Below are positions 51,530-63,049 of a stretch of 64,000 nucleotides of DNA, piece after piece (the stretch's first letter is position 1; each line of letters begins with the position of its first letter). A model generated the notes under the pieces. That model did not search any database. It was not told the origin of the DNA and saw only the letters and a program-made list of their open reading frames with translations. The translations under genes were made by a program, and so were the position numbers. This stretch comes from Dactylorhiza incarnata (taxonomy: Eukaryota > Streptophyta > Magnoliopsida > Asparagales > Orchidaceae): contig JAWHQI010000520.1 of assembly GCA_033032865.1 (NCBI GenBank), forward strand, positions 186,001 to 250,000, read 5' to 3'.

Positions 51530-52720
51530 GCATTTTTCGCCCGAGCGCAAATTTTTCTCTCGTACGAACATTTTTCTGGCCAGGGGAGCATTTCTTCGCC
51601 CATGGGCGCATTTTAGTCCCCGACGCGAATTTTTCGCTCGGCTGCGTATTTTTTTCTCGAGCGGGCATTATTTCGCACGGGCGAGCATTTTTTGCCCAGG
51701 CGCATTTTTCGTCTGGGCGCGCATTTTTCGCGCGAGCGCAAATTTTTCGCGCGGGCACGCATTTTTCGCCCGGGGGCACATTTTCCGCCCCGACGCGCAT
51801 TTTTTGCCCGGACTCGCATTTTTTCACCGGGGCGCGCATTTTTTGTGGGGGGCGCGAATTTTTCGCGCGGGCACGCATTTTTTGCCTTGGGCGCGCATTT
51901 TTCGCCCCAGGCGCGCATTTTTCGCCCCGGGCGCGCATTTTTCGCCGGTGCGCACATTTTTTCGTTCGAGCGCACATTTTTCTTCTAGGGGCGCATTTTT
52001 CGCCCGGGGGCGCATTTTTTGTCCGAGCGCGCATTTTTCACCCGGTCGCTCATTTTTCGCCCGGAAGAGTATTTTTCGCCCGGGCGCGAATTTTTTTCCC
52101 GAACGCCCATTTTCGCCCTGGCGTTTTCGCCCGAACGCCCATTTTTTGCCCGGGCTAGCATTTTTTCACCTGGCTGCGCATTTTTCGCCCGTGCTCGCAT
52201 TTTTTGCCCCGACTCTTATTTTTCGCCCGGACTCGCATTTTTTCTCACAGGCGCGTTTTTTTCGCCCGGGTGCGTATTTTTTCGTCCGGGTGCGCATTTT
52301 TTGCCCAGACGCGCTTTTTTCGAACGGGCGCGCATTTTTCGCCAGGGCGCTCTTTTTCTCTAGAGCGCGCATTTTTCTTCCGGGCGAAAAATGCGTGTCG
52401 GGACGTAAAATGCGTGCCCGGACGAAAAAATGTGTGCCCGGGCGAAAAAAATGAAAGTCTAGTCCAAAAATGGGCGTTCGTTCAAAAAATGCGCGCACGG
52501 ATGTAAAATGCGCGCACCGGCGAATAATGAGAGCACGGGCGAAAAATGCACGCCCGGGGCAAAAATGTGTACCCCGGAGAAAAATGCTCACCCGGACGAA
52601 ATATGCGCGCCCGGGCGTAATATGCTATCCCGGGTGAAAATTGCACGTCCGGGTAAAAAATTCGCGCTCGGGCACTCATTTTCCCCCGGGGGCGCATTTT
52701 TCTGCCCAGGCTTGCAGTTT
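51530..52720. repeat. 20-bp CpG-rich minisatellite in inverted orientation
   Basis: From 51530 to about 52385 the unit reads gcgcatttttcgcccgggc (about 18-22 bp, some 43 copies). From about 52385 to 52720 it runs as the complement, gggcgaaaaatgcgcgcccg (about 16 copies). The switch is at gcatttttcttccgggcgaaaaatgc. No gene is encoded; the open frames are artefacts (Phe/Arg-rich one way, Lys/Ala-rich the other). Confidence 0.92.
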
Positions 52721-53366
52721 TAATAAAAAAAGTCAGTGTAACGGAGATTTGTCAAACAGTTTATAAAATGTTTCTTATTTTTGAAAATCTCTGTAAAAAG
52801 AGTTCACCCAAATAGATTTTCTTTTGCAAAAAACATTTTCGAAAAACACATTTTCCTATTATTCTTTTGCCATCATTCCTTCTCCTTTCTGAAAAGCCCT
52901 CTCAAACAAGCCGTAGATAAGTGTTTTTAGGTTGTTTTAAAGTATTTTTAGATTGTTTTAAGGTGTGCACATGCCGTAGATTAGTGTCTCTATACCAACA
53001 CTCTATTTTTGTTATACATATAATTATATATAGATATATTTATTTATTTAGTGTAGATGATAAAGAATATTGGTGAAGCACACTTTTGTCCAAAGTTTCA
53101 AATCCCGACTTTATCAAGGTTGTAAGTGTAAAGAAGGTATTTTTGTTAAAATATTATTTAAATAAGTAGTTTAATTTTTTTTTAATATTTTATTTCAAAA
53201 TAAATTTAACAGGTGCCATTAGCTTGATGATGTAATTATAAACCTACTATTAAAACTATAATATAATATATAATAGATTATATGTATAATTAATAATTTG
53301 ATATATAAATATTTATTCAAACACTTTTCTATATAATAATTTTATAACACATGAAAATATTAAAAC
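52721..53366. other. AT-rich spacer, no gene
   Basis: ttttcgaaaaacacattttc near 52840 repeats a phrase left of the inverted array. Then come a short gttttaaagtatttttagatt repeat and AT-rich DNA. Nothing else is supported. Confidence 0.5.
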
Positions 53367-54480
53367 TGTTGCGGGTCACTCGACGTTCTGGTAGATCGGT
53401 CGAATTGAACCACCTTAGCTCACGAGCGAGCCGAGCGTAAACAATCAATAAAAGAGTTCATAAATAACACGAACACTTTTTATCGTGGAAAACCCTAAAA
53501 GAGTAAAAACCACGCAGTCGGAGTTGTGTCGACTAAATTCCACTATCTTCTGATTCGTTACAATTGAAAGCTAAGAACTCGAGCGCGACAGACCACTGCA
53601 CGTTACAATGGTAAAAAAGAGTATACCTCAAGGGTAACAGGGCACTTCTCGAGAAACTAAGTATTTTTCCGGGAACGAAAGTGAGATTCTCGAGTCGCCT
53701 TTCGTAACCTTCGAAGACTCGAAAGAGATCTTCGAAGATTCGAAGGAGATCTTCGAAGATCGAAGGAGATCTTTAAGCGCCGAAGGAGAATTCAAAGGAA
53801 ATTTTCGAAGGAGCTCGATCTCTCGGGCGTAGAAGGCAAGGTGTGTCTTGAAATGAAGGTTTTGAGCTCCTTTTATAGCCTTTGGCAAGGGTACCCGATA
53901 ATTTTGCCGTCGTAACCACCGTAACCACCTGACAGACGAATCACGCTGGTCGATTTGGAGCACACAAATCGCCACTCTTTGGATATTCCCGTCTTGCCCC
54001 CGGGCAGTTAGGTCAGCTTGGGCAGTTTGGGCTGTTTGGGCAGCTTCGTTGACGACGTTGATCGAAGTGAACTGGACCCGCAATCTAAGAAATTGAGAAA
54101 GGTTGACTATCGCGCGCGCAACGAACGTGAAAGCGTTCTGAGCGCGCAACGAACGTGAAAGCGTTCTGAGCGCGCAACGAGTCACGGAAACGTTCTGGGC
54201 GTGCAATGAACATGAAAGCGTTCTGGGCGTGCAATGAACATGTGGGCGTTCTGAGCGCGCAACGAATACGGAAGCGTTCTAAGCACGCAACGAACATAGA
54301 AGTGGTCTGAGCGCGCAACGAACGTGGAAGCGTTCTGAGCGTGCGGTGAGCCCGCGCTCTAAGCGTGCGACGAGCATAGAAGCGTTTTGAACGTGTAACG
54401 ACCACAGAAGCATTCTGAGCGCGCGGTGAGCGCGGAGGCGTTCAGCGCGCGTCGTGAACTTGGACCCCAGAAAAGGTTGT
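53367..54480 (-). mobile_element. LTR of the TGTTGCGGGTC family
   Basis: Edge TGTTGCGGGTCACTCGACG at 53367, then the atcgtggaaaaccc block (53483), gagatcttcgaag repeats (53700-53800), a TATA box on the minus strand (complement of ccttttatagcc, about 53870), and a U3 array of ~30-bp units with gcgcgcaacgaacgtgaaag and cgttctgag (54110-54440). Layout matches 6711-7980. The upper edge is approximate. Confidence 0.6.
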
Positions 54481-54486
54481 TGAGCG

Positions 54487-54693
54487 ATGCCGAAGAATTG
54501 CGGCCAAAAGTGGTTGTTGAGCGCACCTTTTGAACGATTGAGAAACGCTCTTTTGAATTATCTGAAAGAACAGGGCATTATCACTTTAATCGATGTGCGA
54601 TTGAAGGATAATCTAGCTGATCCATTGACAAAAAAAATGCCCAAAGACCGATCAATCAAAACAGTGGGGAAAATGAGACTCAAGGCGATTTGA
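54487..54693 (+). pseudogene. Copia pol C-terminal fragment
   Basis: The end of the frame, from about LRNALLNYLKEQG through DNLADPLTKKM to KMRLKAI and TGA, resembles the C-terminus of copia RNase H, where an ADPLTK motif is near-universal. The first ~15 codons read into unrelated sequence. The rest of pol is absent. Confidence 0.65.
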
Positions 54694-55228
54694 GATCTGC
54701 CTTAGTTCAAGGTTAGGCGTTTCAGTTCCGCCTTAGTCCAAGTGTTTTGATCTCTTCACTTTCCTTTGTCAAAGCAAGCATGTTATGATCTGTTGATGTT
54801 CTTGGTTGTTGAGTACGAATCTAGCGAGTTGTTTCATTCCACATTTGATGTTAACAACTTCATCAGGATTTGTCTTCCTTAACTTGGAGGAGATTGTTAT
54901 TCCACATTTGATAACATGATTTGACTTGTTTTGGACCTTCTCCTGTTGATTGGTTTCATTCCACATTTTATGAGTTCCAATTAACTTTAGAAGAACAGTA
55001 ACCGTGACATTCCATATAAGAATACAAGTATATTTGCGGTTTCCAGAAGTCTATAAATCATTTCATTGAAAACCGATAATGGATTCTGCGGTTGAACCTA
55101 TAATACTCTAAAGCAGGTCTCCCTCTAGTTTAATTTCAAAGTACTGCGTGTTTTTTGTAAAACTAGATACATGTACATTTTCAAAGTAGGAATTCATTTC
55201 TAATGACATTATATGTTGAAAATTACAG
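54694..55228 (+). other. 3' region of a decayed copia-like element
   Basis: A purine tract ttggaggaga (54884-54893) followed by TGTTATTCCACATTTGAT (54895) looks like a polypurine tract/LTR junction downstream of the pol fragment. The phrase attccacatttgat recurs at 54838, 54898, 54958 and 55744. LTR end and partner were not located. Confidence 0.45.
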
Positions 55229-55312
55229 GAGTTGATGTTGATGGAGGAGCGCTTGCAGGATGGGATGCTGAACAGAATGATTTGCTGGACGTCTGAGGCT
55301 GACGACAGCTAG
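55229..55312 (+). pseudogene. Possible isolated 3'-terminal exon
   Basis: The acceptor-like gttgaaaattacag is followed by 27 codons (ELMLMEERLQDG, LNRMICWTSEADDS) and TAG at 55310-55312. Downstream is T-rich, as in a plant 3' UTR. No upstream exon was found and another frame is nearly as open, so this is weak. It may be a stray gene piece carried or stranded by the surrounding retroelement. Confidence 0.22.
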
Positions 55313-55620
55313 AGTGTTATCTGTTTTCTTTGCTTTATCTTTGCTCAGAGCACTGTTTAGCTCTCTTTGATACACTTGTTTGTTTAGACATGTTCTGCTC
55401 TTTTGTTGATCCTAGCTACTATGCATGTTGGACTTGTGCTATGATCATACTTTAGACTGCTCTGTAGTGCTGCTGAGTTTATCTTTATTCTTATGCGTAC
55501 ATATACTTTTCTTTGAGTCTAATCTGTTTTGCAGGCGTTGGACACGGTTGTGTATCGAGTCAAATTTGGTTTAACACTACACACACTAACCCCTTTCCGA
55601 CGTCGGGTTTACTGTGGGAA

Positions 55621-55760
55621 TAGGAGGAGATTGTTATGATATTTAGTTAATATGTCCGTGCATATCAGGTCCGACTCGGAACGACCTAATGAGTTTCGTG
55701 TCACTAGGGTTAAGGGATCTACGTTGGAGATACTATATAAGATTATTCCACATTTGATGA
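55621..55760 (+). mobile_element. Second copia-type polypurine tract/LTR start
   Basis: Purine tract aggaggaga with LTR-like start TGTTATGATATTTAG at 55632. A TATA-like actatataag at about 55731 is followed by attattccacatttgatgag. It resembles the junction at 54884-54895. The 3' end of this LTR was not found. Confidence 0.4.
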
Positions 55761-56346
55761 GCCTTAGTGGACTATCTTGAGCGAAGCCTTCAACAAAACT
55801 TGCACACAAGGTTCTTGTGGAAATGCCCAACCTAGTGTCCGGCAATGTATTCAACCCGTGAATACTTCCTCGGCCCGGAAACAAAATGGATTTGTTGCCC
55901 TCAACAAAATAGAACGTTTGCATGATATCTCCCGCGATGGTCGGTTGATTTGCTTAAACAACTATGTGGTCTGTCACATAATTAATAAAGAGAAATGTTA
56001 TTAGCAATCCTAAGACGGTCATTCACAGTCCTAAAAATACTTAAAACGGTTATTCGCAGTCCTAAAAACACTTAAAATTTATTGGGCTGTGAATATCAAT
56101 GGGTTGCGTTAGCGGTTATAGGACTGCCTATAGCATTGTCCTTAATAAATCTGACAATGTTGTGATGAGAAAATTGCTTGTAATTAGAAGAAGAGCATTA
56201 CTTTTGGAGCCCGTAAACGTTTAGTCAGTTTAAACAAATTTCAATTTCGTTCTTAATGGTTTGGTTGAACGTATTGATGTTAGCAATGAGATTTTGTAGA
56301 TTGTAAAGTTAATATTCACCTTCTTTATTATTTACTGAATCATTAT
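55761..56346. other. Unassigned sequence with an attcgcagtcc repeat
   Basis: Around 56010-56140, gtcattcacagtcctaaaaa and gttattcgcagtcctaaaaa repeat in tandem, with inverted-looking ggactgcctatagc near the end. This suggests a small MITE whose ends resemble the cagttttggctattcgcag family. No gene was seen. Confidence 0.4.
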
Positions 56347-56881
56347 TGTGGTGGCCCGCCCGATTTTCCTCTGCTGTGGAGAATCAGATCGTCTTAGCTC
56401 CAGGTTTGATCGGGCACACAAACAGTTAAAGAGTTAACCAAACAACAATGACACATGACGTTTTTAGCGTGGAAAACACAAAAGGGTAAAAAAACCACGT
56501 GACCGGAACGATGCCGGGCCAGAATCCACTATATTTCTTGAGGTTATAAGCGTTTGAGTTCCCTGGAGGGTAACAGACCACCTCTCCTTTTACAAGCTGT
56601 AAATGTGGGAAAAGGAGGAAAAATGACTAAGTCCCCGGAGTTGTTGCAAGAGTGTCCACTAGAGCGATCTTCTGTGCCCTCTCTGGCGCTCGCTGAAGCT
56701 AAGTCCCTGGAGCTGCACATGCGAGGTGCATGCGAGGGGTGTCTTCGTATCGTGTGCACGGGTGTGTCTTTGGGCTGATTTTGGGACCCTTTGAGTGAGT
56801 GGGACTCGTGCGCCCGACTCACTCGGTCGGGCTCACTTACTTGAGCGCTTTGGTCCGGTTTGACTTGGGAAGCCTCAGTGG
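56347..56881 (-). mobile_element. LTR fragment cut by the 56882 element
   Basis: Begins TGTGGTGGCCCGCCCG and has the tttagcgtggaaaacac and accacgtgaccgg block of the TGTTGCGGG-type LTRs. It stops at 56881 where the next element starts. AGTGG (56877-56881) would be the target duplication, whose partner lies outside the window. Confidence 0.5.
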
Positions 56882-57453
56882 TGTTCAACCCGTAATTCGT
56901 CGAGATCAGAAAGGCCTAATAAGACGCCTATTCGCCGACCTCGCAAGGCGCAAGCTGGGCGAGCAAGGGGCGAACTGGGCGAGCAAGGCGCGAGCTGGGC
57001 GAGCAAGGCGCGAGCTGGGCGAGCAGAGGGCGAGCTGGGCGAGCAGAGGGCGAGCTGGGCGAGCAAAGGGCGAGCAAAGGGCGAGCTGGGCGAGCAGAGG
57101 GCGAGCTGGGCGAGTATGGTCAGGTAACTACCCCCCTGGATTTGTCTATAAATAGACCCCCAGGGGTACAAGAATAGGACTTTTCGGATGAGGTTGACCC
57201 CCTCAGGCGAGATACTCGCCAGGTCACTGCCTTCCTTGTACCAAACTCGACCATTCGTGGTTTTGGAGGAGAAGACTCCTTTGAGCTTCTGGGTACGTGG
57301 TGGGACCTCCCTGCCGCAGCACCTGAGGTCCTGTTTGTTGCTCTTCTAGCTTCTTCGTCATTGCCAGTCAAGTTATCTCGTTGGACTACTAGGCGAGTAG
57401 CATCGGGCTGCATTGATCCGAATTTTGGAGCCGGGATTTTCCAGGCTTCAACA
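56882..57453 (+). repeat. 5' LTR of the 56882 element
   Basis: TGTTCAACCCG...GGCTTCAACA, 572 bp. U3 has a ~20-bp array gggcgagcaaggcgcgagct (56945-57118), TATAAATA is at 57147-57154, then gacccccaggggtacaag as in the 3' LTR. The first 95 bp match 63681 onwards closely. Confidence 0.9.
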
Positions 57454-57456
57454 CTT

Positions 57457-57474
57457 TGGTGCGGTGAGCGTGGA
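57457..57474 (+). promoter_or_regulatory. Primer binding site, tRNA-Phe (56882 element)
   Basis: TGGTGCGGTGAGCGTGGA, the same 18 nt as in the two minus-strand elements, three bases after the LTR. Confidence 0.88.
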
Positions 57475-58368
57475 TCGTAATCAGAGGAGGAAAGTCTAGC
57501 AAGAAGACGTCATGGATCAGGATGGCGAGATGGAGGCCAAAGGCAGCAACTCGCGAGCATTCGACAAATTGGGCGAGTTCATGCAGGCGACATCCTCAGG
57601 CGAGTTACAGACGAAGAAATCCTCAGGCGAATTCCAGATGGAGAGAAGACGAGCGCATAATTGGCGAATTCCATTCTCGCCCACAGGTGAGTTGCATACT
57701 CGCCCACAGGCGAGTTCTAGTCGCAGGGAGGCGAGACCGTGATAGGTGAGTCCATGCTGGCGAGATCCCTACTCGCCGTAGGCGAGTTCCTGCAGGCGAA
57801 ATCCAGAGATAAGTTCAGACCAGCGACTTTACTCGGAAGAGAGGCGAGCTTCCTGGGTAGTGGCGAGATCCTTCCGTACTCGCCCTCCTTACTCACCCAT
57901 AGGCGAGCTTCCTTGATACTCGGCATAGGCGACTTCACGCAGGCGACGAACATCAAATTTGGCGAGATCCTTCCTTACTCGCCCATAGGCGAGCTTCCTT
58001 GTTACTCGGCATAGGCAAGCTTCCTTGTTACTCGGCATAGGCAACTTCACGCAGACGACGAACATCAAATTTGGCCAGATCCTTCCTTACTCGCCCATAG
58101 GCGAGCTTTCTTGTTACTCGCATGTAGGGGACTTCATGCAGGTGAGCAACATCAAATAAGGCGACTTCATGCAGGCGAGCAAGATGCTTCTTTACTCGCC
58201 CATAGGCGAGATCTCTACTCTCCCATATGCGAGATCTCTACTCACGAGGGTGTTGAGACCTACTCGCAAGGTGGTGAGAACCTGGTGCCTAGTTCAAGAG
58301 TGGCGAGTTCCTGAAGGGCGATTTCCAGGCCTGGCGAGTATGGAAAATAAAAAATTTCCAGGGGCGCT

Positions 58369-59742
58369 TGATACGTCTAAAGTGTATATACACAATTATA
58401 CGTGCCGGATCAAGTAATATAATAGTGAGATAAGATCGTTCCCTCAGAGAAGTGAATACTCTAACGCTTATGAGTATTAGCTGACTCTTTTCCTTAAATC
58501 CAAGTTAAGTAATTCGATTGACTTGATAAAACTAATTCACCGAAAATTTAAAACTAATTTTAAAACTAAAAGTACTTAAGTTATCTTTTATCAAATTTGA
58601 GAGAAAAGAATCTTGTATATTGCTTTCCTAGGTCTGATGTGATATTTGCTAAGTATACCGATGCATTATATTTGTTTTACTATCTTGCTCGATTAAGAAC
58701 TAGGAATCATAATCTCTCGATCCTTGAATTCCCATAACCTAGACTTCTCTAGTTATCTCTAACTTAGAAAAATGCAAGGTAAACTAAATCGCTCAAATCG
58801 CTCTTGCTAATAAGGTGATGGAATCTCTTCCTCTCTCTTTTATTATATCAAAATTATGATGTAAACACACCGCTCCTCTCTCGAATCTCGCGGCGTAGTA
58901 TAGAAGTAAAAGATTTAAATTAGATATCTATGCGACTCATCTCTCGAATCTCGCCACATAACATTAAGTATTTATCTTAAATAAATCGTGATTCCTCTCT
59001 CGAATCTCACCACGAAATATTGAGGATAAACATTGTTCAAATCTTTCGAAATAAGTCATAACATTGATAAAGATAGCAAACCAAGAAATCATACGGAGAA
59101 ATTATAAATTAAACATCACAACAAAACCCAGTACTCACAACATACAAAATAGGAAGGTTTAGTTCATGTTCCTTGAAATGAAAAACCAAATTAGAAAGAT
59201 CTTACAAGACATTGTTCGGAGTCTAGATATTAGCGCAGTAATTCGTCCTCTCTATTTGCAAATCCGCTCAAATCTGTCTTCTCTTCCTTCTCTCAAAGCC
59301 TTCTCACTTTCTCTTTCTCTCCAGTTTCAAAGAGTAACCCGTCTCTCCCCTTTCTAAACTGTCCAAGCCTGCTTTTAATCTCTGCACGCTACAGTGTTTT
59401 CTCTGAAAAGGTGCGTCCTTTCATAAAGAAACTGCTGGCCCCACTTTGAGTTTTTCGAAAATCTGTACGTTTAGTTCAGCAAAATTAATTTGAACCGTCA
59501 TGTTATGACCAGGTCATGACCAAGCTACTGCAATCCGCCCAGCACTTTAATTCCAGCATACAGTTGCCCGCTCTTTCATGGATTTCTCACATTCCTGCAC
59601 AAATATATTACACATTTGACGATAAAAATGTTCATAGTTAAAGATATAATATTTATTAGTCAATTAATCGTTATCTTTCGTATATTTTCTCAATATTCAC
59701 TAAAATAAAAGAGTTAATAACTTCTTTTTTGAGAAGTTATCA
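58369..59742. mobile_element. Solo LTR, 1.37 kb
   Basis: Target duplication GCGCT at 58364-58368 and 59743-59747. Termini TGATACG...GTTATCA, resembling the 39428-41259 solo LTR. It has several ctctctcgaatctcg phrases spaced along 58870-59010. No protein, primer site or second LTR. Orientation is not determined. Confidence 0.85.
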
Positions 59743-59999
59743 GCGCTGCCCCCTTGACCCCCCCCCCCCCCCCCCCCCCCCCGAACCCTCTGCGTAGGGG
59801 GTCTTATGTCAAAAGGGACACTCCTCCCCTCAGTTTTCTCCTTCTTCAATGCCAGTGATTTCCATACATGTTCATAGTTACTGGTGCTTTGGTAAAGCCC
59901 GTGAGTGATTTTGTCTGACTAGCAAACAGAATGATTCATGACGAGTCCGCCACCAAGGGAAAACACATAAGCTGTTCCGCGACTCCATTTCACGTTGGT

Positions 60000-62950
60000 C
60001 TTCTTCAACCACCTACTCGCGAGGTCTCCAAGTTGATGCTCGGCAAGCTCCTAGTCGCGATGGTTTTCAAAGCTAGTGTTCCGTGAGCTTCTACTCGCGA
60101 TGATCTTCATGAAGGACTTATGTTCCACGAGAATGCTTACTCGTGACTTCTTCAAGCTTGGTATTCCGCAAGCTCCTTACTCCCGATGATCTCCTTCCGT
60201 CGGCTATGTTCTATGAGAATGCTTACTCATAAGGTGTTCCAGTTGGTATCCCGCGATGCTATGTTCTTACTCGTATAGCCTTCAAGTTGATATCCTGCGA
60301 CCACTCAACAGGTTATGTTATCTATAAAACCATCACCTCCCTGAAACATGGGAGATTGTGAGTCTTTTGTCTCCTTCAGCTAAGCATTTTCAAAAGAAAG
60401 GAAGAAAGCAGGTGAAGTCGATCTCCTCGGCAGGTTGGGAAACGGGCCTCCGACTTGATTCTCGTAAGATCCAGAATGGATGATGAGACGGTGCCTCGGT
60501 AGTGCGTTCCCCTAAGACCAAGCCTCTGCATTGACGGTCGAGATCAGCTCCCCCTTGCACGTTGGTCGCGGTTCCCACCGACTGCATTTCTCATCCGACT
60601 GAGGAGATTATCAGGAAGAAGTCTGGACGCCGACCTCACAATTCAACGAAGAGATGATCGACTTAACCGATCAGGGGACCCTTGAATAAAGGTGTCGAGT
60701 ACCCTAGAGGGCTAAATGCCCGTAACAAGGCGATTCGTTTCCGATTATTTCCTCCAATCATGTGAGTTGATGTGCTTAAGTGTGCTTAACTCCCCGTTTA
60801 ATTGTGGAGCAACAGGAACAGGTTGGGTCGGCATTCAGCACCCAAGTAGGATGGAGACCTTGGGATGGTGTGTTCCTTTGGAACCTCCCCGACTGTCAAT
60901 CCCTACTTGTCGATCTCTTCAACAACACCAACAATAGCAGTAGTATGGAGGCCTTGGGAGGGTGTGTCCCCTTGGACCTCCCCGACTGTCATTCCCTATT
61001 TTGGCCACTTCATCAGCATCAAACATAGGGGTACCAAATGAAGTTTTGGGAGTACATGCCTCAAAAAACTTCTTCATATGCATGTACGAGTATACAGGGG
61101 CAAGCAGACAGGTGCGCATAGCTATGTGCGAGCAAGGTATGACCGTCAATTCCACCAAGTACCTCCCAAAATCGCAATTATTATTCCACGATGATGCTTA
61201 CTCTTGACGTCTTCAAGCTAGGATTCCGCGAGCTCTTGCTCGCAATGATCTTCACCAAGAGCGTACTTTCCATGAAATGGTTTACTCATGACGTCTTTGA
61301 GCTGCTATTCTATGAGATCCATACTCGCGAGGTGATCTCTTCGACAACTATGATGCTCCCCTTCAAATTCACGAGTTCCATACTCGCGAGGTCATCTCTT
61401 CAGCAACTATAGTACTCTTTAATTCCACAAGCTCTTACTCGTGATGATCTTCTCCAACACCGACATTCCATGAGAATTCAAAAAATTGTCATGCTTGTGA
61501 GGTCATCGCTTCAGCAACTATGCAGCTATATTATTCGTTTAATCTCTTCAACGACTCTTACTAACAGGGAGATCAGTTGTTGTCGAGAAGCTCAACCTGA
61601 ACTAGGAGGGACCTTTCATCGTTCAAGAGGCATTCAAGACTGGTGGATCCCGCCTGCAGAACCATGAAGGGGAGCTGCTTGGGAGCACCTGGAACGACGA
61701 TGACCTGAAGAGGTTCTATCCCTGAGCGGGAAGGTGTTTTCTCCCCCTCCTTGTGTTTATTCCATTTGATTAAAAATTCCTCGCCCCCTGAGACATGAGC
61801 CGCGAGAGTTGTTTTTCTCTTCTGGCAAGAGCTTTTCGAAGTAGGTAAAGCTGATCTCCACGACGGATTAGGAAATGAGCCTCCGACTTGATTCTCGTAA
61901 AACCCAGAATGGATGATGTGATGGTGCCTCCGTAGTGCGTTCCCTTAAGACCAATCCTCTGCATTGACGGCCAAGATCAGCTCCCCCCTTGCACGTTGGT
62001 CGTGGTTCCCTCTGACTGCATCTCTCATCCGACTGGGGAGATTATCAGGAGAAAGTCTGGACGCCGACCTCCCAATTTGACGAAGCGATGATCGATTTAA
62101 CTGACTAAGGACCCTTGTATAAAGGTGTCATTTGACCTCTTGCGGCAAAGTCTAATATCTCTTGTCGTTTATTCCAATCATATGGGTTGGTGCGGTTAAT
62201 CCCCTCTGATTGTTGAGTGACAGTATGAAGACTCTTCCGCAACCTGGCGACCGTTTGGGGGACAGGCCTCCGACTCGACTCTCGTAAAAACCCAAGTCGG
62301 GTGGTGGGATAGCGCCTCGGGAGAGAGTTCTCCTAAGACCAAGCCTCTGCATTGACGATCGAGATCAGCTCCCCCTTGCACGTTGGCCGAGTTACCCCCC
62401 CCCCCCCCCCCCGACTGCACTTCCCATCCGGCTGGAGAGGTTATCAGAGGAGAGTCCGGACACCAACCCCCCCCCACTTGACGAAGAGATGATCAATTTG
62501 ACCAACCAGCATTCAACAAACGCAATAGGTTGGAGGCCTCGGGATGGTGTGTCCCCTTGGACCTCCCCGATTGTCATTCCCTACTGGTCGACATCCAGCA
62601 TCCGACAGGTAGAGTGGAGACCTCGAGTGTGTGTGTCCAGAAGGCCCCCCTGAGAGTCATGTCCTATCCAAGCAATGCGACGAAATTCCGCCGAAGAGGT
62701 CATCGATTCACGTCACGAGTGGGTTAGAGGATGAGTATCCTACTTAGCTCTCATAACAACCAGAGCGGGTGATGGGACAGTATACCGAGTTTTTTAATGC
62801 GTCCTCCTAAGACCAAGCCTCTGCACTGACGGTCAAGATCAACTCCCCCCTTGCACGCTGGCCGAGCTACCCCCCGATTGTACTTCTCATCCGTCTGGAG
62901 AGATTATCAGAGTAGAGTTGGAAGCCACCCTCCTAGCCCGAAGTTGCTCA
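60000..62950 (+). repeat. Long direct repeats in the 56882 element
   Basis: One repeat contains aagaccaagcctctgcattg, gagatcagctcccccttgca, cgttggtcg and gagattatcagg; it recurs at about 60515-60720, 61950-62140, 62335-62520 and 62810-62920. A second, more degenerate set has ttactcgcgatgatcttc and ccgcaagctc phrases (60000-60300 and 61190-61540). A C18 tract lies at 62395-62412. No coding frame is supported. Confidence 0.7.
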
Positions 62951-63049
62951 CCCCCCTCGAGTGAAAAGAAGTCATCGAGTCATGGAGTTATCGTAATCCA
63001 GGCCTCTGCCCGAGCCCTTCTCCAGCAAGCCGGCTACTTGCCCCCTCGG

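Noticed and set aside
51459..52454. A 331-codon Phe/Arg-rich frame
   Set aside because: Translation of the 20-bp minisatellite; the reverse strand gives an equally long Lys-rich frame.
55609..55923. A 104-codon minus-strand frame
   Set aside because: No family resemblance; it overlaps a polypurine tract/LTR start on the plus strand.
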